Below are positions 6,438 through 11,647 of a stretch of DNA of 11,647 nt, piece after piece. Position numbers and translations under genes: made by a program. The stretch lies in contig QGSR01000031.1 of NCBI GenBank assembly GCA_003387805.1, forward strand, positions 1-11,647, in the 5' to 3' direction. The notes under the pieces are model-generated. The model did not search any database and was not told the origin of the DNA. It saw only the letters and a list, made by a program, of their open reading frames with translations. How positions within the stretch are numbered: position 1 is the stretch's first letter; each line of letters opens with the position of its first letter. The stretch is from Bacillota bacterium (GTDB taxonomy: Bacteria; Bacillota; Limnochordia; Limnochordales; ZCTH02-B6).

Positions 6438-7313
6438 TTAGTCCGCGGCGCCCACGGCCGGCGGCCGCCACGCCCGGGCCCCGTCGCCCGCCGGCGAGAG
6501 GCCCGGAACTTCCGCGACGCTCCCGATGACGAAGTCCGGCCACGCGATGCCGGCCGCGGCGGCTTTTTCCACGTCGGCCCGCGTGGACACGCCCGTCAGC
6601 ACCAGCGCCGTCTTCATGCCGGCTTTGTTGCCCATGGCGATGTCGGTTTCCAGGCGGTCGCCCACCATCAGGCACCGTTCGGCGGGCAGGCCCAGCTTGT
6701 TGAGGGCGGCCTGCACCGTCAAAGGATGGGGCTTTCCGACCACCACTTCCACCGCTTGGCCGGAGACGGCCTCGATGGCCGCGATGATGCCGGCGCAGTC
6801 GGGAATTTCGCCGCCGTCCACGGGGCACGTGCGGTCGGCGTTGGTGGCCACGAAGCGGGCGCCCTTCTTGATGGCCTGCAGCGCACAGTCCAGTTTGTCG
6901 TAGTCGAAGGTGCGGTCGAAGGCGGCCACCACGAAGTCCACCTCGGCGCCGGCAAGGCGCGGGTCGGCCACCAGCTGCATGCCCGCGTCGGCCAGCTCCT
7001 GCAAAAGGGGCGGCTCGCCGATGCAGTACACCCGGGCGCCGGGCGCTTCCCGGCGCAGGAAATCGGCCATCACCGCCGAGGAATTGATGACGTCATCGGG
7101 CCCGGCGGGAATGCCCAGGCCGGTGAGCTTGCGGGCGTAGTCGGCGCGGCTGTAGAGGGGCTTGTTGGTGAGAAACAGCACGCCCGCGCCCCGGGCCCGC
7201 AGCTCGGCGATGGCGTCCGCCGCTCCCGGAATCAGGCGCTCGCCCAGGTACACGGTGCCGTCCAGGTCGAAAATGTAGCCTTGAAAAGGCGCCGCCCAGG
7301 GGGCCAACAGCAT
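6438..7313 (-). CDS. HAD-IIA family phosphatase (NagD/phosphoglycolate phosphatase-like)
   Basis: A 291-aa haloacid-dehalogenase hydrolase of subfamily IIA, with a C2 cap between motifs II and III. Motif I is DLDGT at 16-20, with Asp16 as the expected nucleophile. Motif II is TNK at 49-51, motif III the Lys of VGKPHP, and motif IV GDRLETD at 218-224. Family members dephosphorylate small phosphates such as p-nitrophenyl phosphate, phosphoglycolate, nucleoside monophosphates and, in some bacteria, glycerol-3-phosphate. Its position between glpP and glpD makes G3P or a related triose/glycolate phosphate the best guess, but the sequence alone does not settle it. GAGGAG lies 5 nt before the ATG. 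It follows glpP by 57 nt and probably shares its transcript. The last 25 or so residues (SPAGDGARAWRPPAVGAAD) look like an unstructured tail. Confidence 0.85.
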   Translation of the reverse strand: MLLAPWAAPFQGYIFDLDGTVYLGERLIPGAADAIAELRARGAGVLFLTNKPLYSRADYARKLTGLGIPAGPDDVINSSAVMADFLRREAPGARVYCIGEPPLLQELADAGMQLVADPRLAGAEVDFVVAAFDRTFDYDKLDCALQAIKKGARFVATNADRTCPVDGGEIPDCAGIIAAIEAVSGQAVEVVVGKPHPLTVQAALNKLGLPAERCLMVGDRLETDIAMGNKAGMKTALVLTGVSTRADVEKAAAAGIAWPDFVIGSVAEVPGLSPAGDGARAWRPPAVGAAD

Positions 7314-7340
7314 CCACGCTCCTCGTCAGCGATGTTACCC

Positions 7341-7359
7341 GGGCCGGCACGGCCGGCCC
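7341..7359. other. GC-rich hairpin between glpP and the HAD phosphatase
   Basis: GGGCCGGC and GCCGGCCC form a perfect 8-bp stem with a 3-nt ACG loop, extendable by one pair (7340 with 7360). It fills the 57-nt gap between the glpP stop codon and the ribosome binding site of the phosphatase gene. There is no T-run on either strand, so it is not an evident terminator. It may attenuate or process the message; the effect is unknown. Confidence 0.35.
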
Positions 7360-7370
7360 GCGCGGGGGCG

Positions 7371-7961
7371 CTACGAGAGGGACCACAGCTCCTGCTTGCT
7401 GGTGGACACGGCTTTGACGGGCGCGGCCAGAACGTTTCTGAGCTCGGCCTCCGTCTCCACCAGGCCGCCGGCGATGACCGGCGGCATCTCCGCCAGCGGA
7501 AACCGCCGCCAGATGTTGGGCAGCACCAGCGCGGGCAGCATTTCCACCGCGTCGGGCTTGGAGGTGGCCAGCACGTTGACGGCGGTTTTCACCGCCTCCG
7601 AATCCAGCAGGAAAAAGCGCTGAATCGCGAACAGGCCCGCGTCTTTGGCCGCGCGGATGAGGTGGGAACGGGTCGTCAAAATGCCGTCCACGCCCACTTC
7701 CTCCGCCAAAAACCGCATGCCGGCCGGGTCGCGGCCGATGCCCTGCAGCAGGTCCACGTGGGAAAACACCAGGGCCCTCTTGGGCGCGGGCGCCTGTTTC
7801 ATCGTCTCGACCACGTGCTTCAGGTCGAAGACGGTGCCGGTCAAAAAGAACACGATCTTGATGTCGGCCGCCAGCGCGGCGGGCACGTACTGCGCGCCCT
7901 TCAGCCCCGCGATGACGCGTTTTTGCTCCAGTGCCCGCAAGAATGCGTTGATGACGCCCAT
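7371..7961 (-). CDS. glpP: glycerol-3-phosphate-responsive antiterminator GlpP
   Basis: A 196-aa cytoplasmic RNA-binding regulator; B. subtilis GlpP has about 192 aa. In Bacillus, GlpP binds G3P and then acts on leader RNAs of glp operons to prevent premature termination. Family landmarks are visible in order: an FFLTGTVFDL segment, the SHVDLLQGIGRD block, GVDGILTTRSHLIRAA, QRFFLLDSEAV, a VEMLPALVLPNIW segment and PVIAGGLVETEAE near the C-terminus, a run of beta strands and helices consistent with a barrel-like phosphate-binding fold. The start is less sure: the only purine-rich stretch (GGGAGAGG) abuts the ATG, giving very short spacing, and no better start is visible nearby. It is the first gene of the leftward set and diverges from glpK. 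Two matching conditional-terminator leaders downstream are its probable targets. Confidence 0.9.
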   Translation of the reverse strand: MGVINAFLRALEQKRVIAGLKGAQYVPAALAADIKIVFFLTGTVFDLKHVVETMKQAPAPKRALVFSHVDLLQGIGRDPAGMRFLAEEVGVDGILTTRSHLIRAAKDAGLFAIQRFFLLDSEAVKTAVNVLATSKPDAVEMLPALVLPNIWRRFPLAEMPPVIAGGLVETEAELRNVLAAPVKAVSTSKQELWSLS

Positions 7962-8205
7962 CCTCTCCCGTGCGCCGCCGGGGCCTGCATGCCGGGCCGG
8001 CGGCGGCGCCGAGGCGTGGGGCCTGGCGGCCGCCCGGCCTTCCGGTTCGCACGCCCCGTAAGCACATGCAATTCGTCACGGGCCGCGCCGCTCCTGCCCG
8101 GGCAGGAATCCCCGCCGCCGGTCCTGAATTTGCCTTATCAAAAGACATTCGATTCGGAAGAGGCGCCCCGGCGCCCGCCGGCGGCGCGCAGGGAGGACGC
8201 GACGG
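7962..8205. promoter_or_regulatory. divergent glpP-glpK intergenic region
   Basis: A 244-nt gap between divergent glpP and glpK. Most of it is GC-rich; an AT-richer stretch at about 8124-8160 (TTTGCCTTATCAAAAGACA and following) is the likeliest promoter zone for glpK, but I cannot place convincing -35/-10 boxes. No copy of the GGGACGGAGAG leader element and no terminator-type hairpin with a T-run lies before glpK. A short GC hairpin just upstream of the GGGAGG ribosome binding site is the only evident leader structure. Confidence 0.35.
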
Positions 8206-9705
8206 GTGAGCAAGCGCTGGGTATTGGCGCTGGATCAAGGCACGACCAGCTCGCGGGCCATTTTGTTCGACGCCGCGGGCCGGCCGGCCGCCATGGCGCA
8301 GCAGGAGTTTCGCCAGCTTTACCCCCGGCCGGGCTGGGTGGAGCACGACCCGGAGGAGATCTGGTCGACGCAGCTGGCCACGGCCCGGGAGGCTTTGGCC
8401 AAAGCGGGCGTGCCGGCGGCGGACGTGGCCGCCATCGGCATCACCAACCAGCGGGAAACGACGGTGCTTTGGGAACGGGAGACGGGCCGGCCGGTGGCGC
8501 CGGCCATCGTGTGGCAGGACCGCCGCACGGCCGACATGTGCCACCGGCTGAAGGCGGACGGCGCCGAGGCCGTGGTCCGGGAGAAGACCGGGCTCGTTTT
8601 GGATCCGTATTTCAGCGCGACGAAAATCGCGTGGCTGCTGGACAGCGTGGACGGTCTGCGGGAGCGGGCCCGGCGGGGCGAGATCGCCTTCGGCACCATC
8701 GATTCGTGGCTCGTGTACCGCCTGACCGGGGGGCGGGTGCACGCGACGGACTACAGCAACGCCTCCCGCACCATGTTGTTCAACATTCACACGCTGGAGT
8801 GGGACGAGGAGCTTCTGGAGCTGCTCGGCCGCATTCCTAGGGCCCTCCTGCCCCAAGTGCTGCCGTCCAGCCACATCTACGGCGAGACGGAGCCGGACCT
8901 TTTCGGAGCGGCCATTCCCATCGGCGGCATCGCCGGGGATCAGCAGGCGGCGCTGTTCGGGCAGGCGTGTTTCGAGCCGGGCATGGCGAAAAACACGTAC
9001 GGCACGGGCAGCTTTTTGCTGATGAACACCGGAGAGAAGCCGGTGGCGTCCCGGCACGGCCTGCTGACCACCATCGCCTGGGGCGTGGACGGCTCGGTGA
9101 AGTACGCGCTGGAGGGAAGCGTGTTCGTCACCGGGGCGGCGGTGCAGTGGCTGCGGGACGGGCTGGGCATCATCGGCACGGCCGCCGAGACCCAGGACCT
9201 GGCCCGCTCGGTGCCCGACACCGGCGGCGTCTATCTGGTGCCGGCCTTTGCGGGGCTGGGCGCGCCCCACTGGGACCCGTACGCCCGGGGCGTCCTGGTG
9301 GGCATCACCCGGGGCACCACCAAGGCCCACGTGGCGCGGGCGGCGCTGGAGGCCATCGCGTACCAGTCCGCGGACGTGGTGCGGGCCATGGAGCAGGAAG
9401 CGGGCGTGCCGCTGCGGGCTTTGCGGGTGGACGGCGGCGCGGCGGTCAACGACTTCCTGATGCAGTTTCAGGCCGACGTTTTGGACGTGCCCGTGGAGCG
9501 GCCGGCGGTGACGGAGACGACCGCGCTGGGCGCGGCGTACTTGGCCGGCTGGGCCGCGGGCGTGTGGCGGGACCGCGACGAAATCGTTTCGCAGTGGCAT
9601 TTGGACCGGCGGTTTGAGCCCGCCATGGACGCGGCGCAGAGGGACCGGCTGCTGGACGGCTGGCGCCGGGCGGTGGAGCGGTCTTTGGGCTGGGCCGCGC
9701 CGTGA
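8206..9705 (+). CDS. glpK: glycerol kinase
   Basis: ATP-dependent glycerol kinase of the FGGY family, 499 aa (the family is usually near 500), making sn-glycerol-3-phosphate in the cytoplasm. The phosphate-1 loop [13 protein letters not shown] is at the N-terminus. NQRETT and WQDRRT supply glycerol- and ATP-site residues, [14 protein letters not shown] follows, and [10 protein letters not shown] carries the catalytic aspartate. [12 protein letters not shown] and the C-terminal signature [19 protein letters not shown] complete the fold. The start is a GTG, 10 nt after GGGAGG, and no upstream ATG gives a family-like N-terminus. In low-GC Bacillota and enterococci, GlpK carries a histidine near residue 232 that HPr phosphorylates to activate the enzyme. 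Here the segment reads [10 protein letters not shown] (229-238), with Leu232 and one residue fewer, so that control appears absent. The gene diverges from glpP; no glycerol facilitator gene lies next to it. Confidence 0.96.
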   Translation: MSKRWVLALDQGTTSSRAILFDAAGRPAAMAQQEFRQLYPRPGWVEHDPEEIWSTQLATAREALAKAGVPAADVAAIGITNQRETTVLWERETGRPVAPAIVWQDRRTADMCHRLKADGAEAVVREKTGLVLDPYFSATKIAWLLDSVDGLRERARRGEIAFGTIDSWLVYRLTGGRVHATDYSNASRTMLFNIHTLEWDEELLELLGRIPRALLPQVLPSSHIYGETEPDLFGAAIPIGGIAGDQQAALFGQACFEPGMAKNTYGTGSFLLMNTGEKPVASRHGLLTTIAWGVDGSVKYALEGSVFVTGAAVQWLRDGLGIIGTAAETQDLARSVPDTGGVYLVPAFAGLGAPHWDPYARGVLVGITRGTTKAHVARAALEAIAYQSADVVRAMEQEAGVPLRALRVDGGAAVNDFLMQFQADVLDVPVERPAVTETTALGAAYLAGWAAGVWRDRDEIVSQWHLDRRFEPAMDAAQRDRLLDGWRRAVERSLGWAAP

Positions 9706-9729
9706 GCTGCGGGCGCGAGGGACAACCGT

Positions 9730-9808
9730 CGGGATGATAGGTGTCATAGGTCAGTGGGCGGTTTGTCTCGCATTCGATAAAGTAAAATCAGAGGTCCGGT
9801 GAGGAGGG
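9730..9808 (+). promoter_or_regulatory. upstream region of the oxidoreductase operon
   Basis: The 109-nt gap after glpK is AT-richer than its surroundings. It contains a near-palindrome ATGATAGGTGTCAT, overlapping a direct repeat of ATAGGT (3-nt gap), then TTTGTC (9762-9767) and TAAAAT (9783-9788) separated by 15 nt. This is a poor but possible promoter. GAGGAGGG (9801-9808) is a strong ribosome binding site that sets the downstream start. No terminator is evident for glpK, so partial read-through is possible. Confidence 0.3.
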
Positions 9809-9814
9809 ATGACC

Positions 9815-10912
9815 ATGCCCGGAGCAGTTTCATCGGCCGAACAGGTGCTGCCGGTCCGCAACGAGCGCGGCTTCTTCGAGATTCGGCTGGAGTCCATCGG
9901 CGGCCTGGGCGCCAACGTGGCGGCTCAGATTTTCGCCGAGGCGGGCGTGCTGTACGCAGACCTCAATGGTTCCAACTTCGCATCCTACGGTTCGGAAAAG
10001 AAAGGTTCTCCCGTCAAGGGTTTCGTCCGGTTCGCGCCCAGCGACGTTGAAATCCGAGACGCCACGCCGGTGGAGCGGCCCCACGTGCTGGCCATTTTCC
10101 ACGAGGCGCTGATTCGTTCGGGGCCGGGCGTGCTGGGCGGGCTGTACCCGGACTCCATCGTCATCGTCAACACCCGCAAAGGCGCCGCCGAGATGGCCGA
10201 GATCCTGGGCCGCACCACGGGCAAAGTGGGCGTGCTGCGGGCGCTGGACATCGCGGTGGAGGAAGGCAGCCGCGTCAACATGGCCATGCTGGGCGCTTTG
10301 GCCAAGGCGTGCCCGTTCCTGGAACCCGAGGCGGTGGAGGAAGCCATCCGGGGCTCGCTGGGCGTGCGCTACCCGAAGCTGCTGCCGGCCAACCTGAAGG
10401 CGTTCTGGCGGGGCTACAACGAGGTGACGTTCCTGGATCTGGACGCCGACGGCGCGGCGGAAGCCGCGGAGGAGGCGCCCTTCGTGCGGCCGGGGCCCTT
10501 GCTGGGCTACGAGACCGCACCGGTGGGCGGCACCATCACCGCGGCGGGCAACAGCATCAACAAAGACTTGTCCGCCTCCCGGCAAGGCTTCTTGCCCGAG
10601 TTTATCCGGGAGAAGTGCACGGATTGCGCCCAGTGCGACCTGGTGTGTCCGGACATGTGCTTCGTCTGGGAGGAAGGCCTGGACGCCCGCGGGCGGCCGG
10701 CCATGGTGCTGAAGGGCATCGACTATCAATACTGCAAAGGCTGCTTGAAGTGCGTGGAGGCGTGCCCGTTCGACGCGCTGAAGACCATCGCCGAGGAAGA
10801 CGGCTGGGCGGAGGCGCACCGGGTGCCCCACGTGTGGCTGGCCCCCGTGGCCGCGGCAAGCGACGGTGCGGCCGGTGAAGCCGGCGCCGCATCGCTGCAG
10901 GAGGGGGAGTGA
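9815..10912 (+). CDS. 2-oxoacid:ferredoxin oxidoreductase, fused gamma-delta subunit
   Basis: A 365-aa fusion of two subunits of a pyruvate- or 2-oxoacid:ferredoxin oxidoreductase, the CoA- and thiamine-diphosphate-dependent enzyme that reversibly makes acyl-CoA, CO2 and reduced ferredoxin. Residues about 15-190 are the gamma domain: ESIGGLGANVAAQIF, then SYGSEKKGSPVKGFVRF and a P-D-S-IVIVNT strand. A linker of about 60 residues leads to a delta, two-[4Fe-4S] ferredoxin domain. It has CxxCxxCxxxCP at C268, C271, C274, C278 and again at C307, C310, C313, C317. The start at 9815 (MPGAVSS) is chosen over an ATG at 9809, because GGAGGG abuts the latter and lies 6 nt before the former. The alpha gene begins 5 nt after the stop. 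The true 2-oxoacid cannot be read from this subunit. Confidence 0.85.
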   Translation: MPGAVSSAEQVLPVRNERGFFEIRLESIGGLGANVAAQIFAEAGVLYADLNGSNFASYGSEKKGSPVKGFVRFAPSDVEIRDATPVERPHVLAIFHEALIRSGPGVLGGLYPDSIVIVNTRKGAAEMAEILGRTTGKVGVLRALDIAVEEGSRVNMAMLGALAKACPFLEPEAVEEAIRGSLGVRYPKLLPANLKAFWRGYNEVTFLDLDADGAAEAAEEAPFVRPGPLLGYETAPVGGTITAAGNSINKDLSASRQGFLPEFIREKCTDCAQCDLVCPDMCFVWEEGLDARGRPAMVLKGIDYQYCKGCLKCVEACPFDALKTIAEEDGWAEAHRVPHVWLAPVAAASDGAAGEAGAASLQEGE

Positions 10913-10917
10913 GGGGC

Positions 10918-11647
10918 ATGGCGATTACCCATGAAGAACTGCTGGAGCAGAAGCGGGCCGAACAGGCCCGGCGGACCGACGCCCGCGCCGGCGAGCGCGA
11001 GGGCGCCGAAGGCGCCGTGGCGCCGGCCCAGCAGACGGGCTTTTTGAGCGGCAACGAGATGGCCGCGCTGGCGGCGCGGCAGATCAACTACCACGTCATG
11101 GGCTACTACCCCATCACGCCGTCGACGGAAATCGCCGAGATTTTGGCGGCCGACGCGGCCCAGGGCAAGCATGACATCGTCATGATCCCGGCCGACGGCG
11201 AGCACGGCGCGGCGGGGATTTGCTACGGCGCCTCCACCGGCGGCGGGCGGGTGTTCAACGCGACCAGCGCCAACGGTTTGCTGTACTCGCTGGAGCAGAT
11301 GCCCGTGCAGTCGGGGACGCGCTTCCCCATGGTGCTGGATTTGGTCACCCGCTCGGTGAGCGGGCCGCTGGACATCCGCGGCGACCATTCGGATCTGTAC
11401 TTCGCCATCCACACCGGCTGGATCGTGCTGCTGGCCCGGGATCCGCAGGCGGTGTACGACATGAACATCATGGCGCTGCGCATCGGCGAGCACCCGGACG
11501 TGCAGCTGCCGGTCATCGTGGCCTACGACGGCTTCTTTACCAGCCACCAGAAGCGGCGGGTGGAGGATTTTTCCCGGGGCACAACGGGGTCGGATTTTTT
11601 TGTTTCCGGGCCCCCCCCCCTCACCGCGCCGGGTCCGCCCCATCCCG
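10918..11647 (+). CDS. 2-oxoacid:ferredoxin oxidoreductase alpha subunit (partial, runs off right edge)
   Basis: The first 243 codons of the alpha subunit, which carries the pyrimidine-side thiamine-diphosphate domain. After a charged, probably disordered N-terminus of about 40 residues, the family core begins: FLSGNEMAALAARQINYHVMGYYPITPSTEIAE. The YPITPST substrate-loop motif is intact. It continues with PADGEHGAAGICYGAS, TSANGLLYSLEQMP and VLDLVTRSVSGPLDIRGDHSDLY, ending in LPVIVAYDGFFTSHQKRRVEDF. It lies 5 nt downstream of the gamma-delta fusion, with GAGGGGC before the ATG, so the two are one operon; a beta subunit gene is expected next. From about 11575 the reading frame stays open, but the peptide becomes odd and the bases show long homopolymers, consistent with assembly errors at a contig end. 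Confidence 0.88.
   Translation, partial: MAITHEELLEQKRAEQARRTDARAGEREGAEGAVAPAQQTGFLSGNEMAALAARQINYHVMGYYPITPSTEIAEILAADAAQGKHDIVMIPADGEHGAAGICYGASTGGGRVFNATSANGLLYSLEQMPVQSGTRFPMVLDLVTRSVSGPLDIRGDHSDLYFAIHTGWIVLLARDPQAVYDMNIMALRIGEHPDVQLPVIVAYDGFFTSHQKRRVEDFSRGTTGSDFFVSGPPPLTAPGPPHP

Noticed and set aside
4372..6441. A 689-codon plus-strand open frame over glpD
   Set aside because: It is antisense to a dehydrogenase gene with intact motifs and has the same low-complexity His/Arg/Gln/Gly composition as other shadow frames; long open antisense frames are expected at this GC content.
6726..8840. A 704-codon plus-strand open frame spanning the phosphatase, glpP and the glpK start
   Set aside because: It crosses three well-supported genes and the glpP-glpK gap out of frame, and its composition is that of a shadow frame.
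7093..9747. An 884-codon open frame on the minus strand covering glpK, glpP and part of the phosphatase gene
   Set aside because: It lies antisense or out of frame to three genes with clear family motifs. Its peptide is rich in Arg, His, Gly and Pro, typical of shadow frames in GC-rich DNA, and shows no recognisable domain.

Overview
The window is about 11.6 kb of very GC-rich DNA. Strong GGAGG-type ribosome binding sites, a gene for the glycerol-3-phosphate (G3P) antiterminator GlpP, and RNA leaders that look like its targets all point to a high-GC member of the Bacillota (Firmicutes). The style resembles Limnochordia, Symbiobacteria or Thermaerobacteria; this placement is inference. The last 70 or so bases look like a degraded contig end, so this is probably a draft or metagenome assembly.

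Layout. Bases 1-266 carry no gene. They hold the probable terminator of the leftward operon and a well-formed leftward promoter with an operator-like palindrome, serving a gene beyond the left edge. From 267 to 7961 every gene runs leftward. In transcription order they are glpP (7371-7961), a HAD-IIA phosphatase (6438-7313), a conditional-terminator leader, a FAD G3P dehydrogenase (4528-6144), a second leader of the same design, then ugpB, ugpA, ugpE and ugpQ (binding protein, two permeases, glycerophosphodiester phosphodiesterase; 4219 down to 267). Glycerol kinase glpK (8206-9705) is divergent from glpP. It is followed by a fused gamma-delta 2-oxoacid:ferredoxin oxidoreductase subunit (9815-10912) and the start of its alpha subunit, which runs off the right edge.

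How it works together. UgpB/A/E would import G3P or glycerophosphodiesters, and UgpQ would release G3P from the diesters. GlpK would make G3P from glycerol, and the dehydrogenase would oxidise G3P to dihydroxyacetone phosphate. GlpP, when bound to G3P, would let RNA polymerase read through the leaders of the dehydrogenase gene and of ugpB. No ABC ATPase (UgpC/MsmX type) and no glycerol facilitator are present.

The most interesting signal is the pair of nearly identical 26-nt leader elements at 6261-6286 and 4382-4407. Each can form a GGGAC/GTCCC hairpin around a tandem GGAGAG-N4-GGAGAA loop, and this hairpin is mutually exclusive with a long terminator stem. Both lie downstream of similar promoter-like boxes. 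They are strong candidates for the GlpP recognition element in this lineage.
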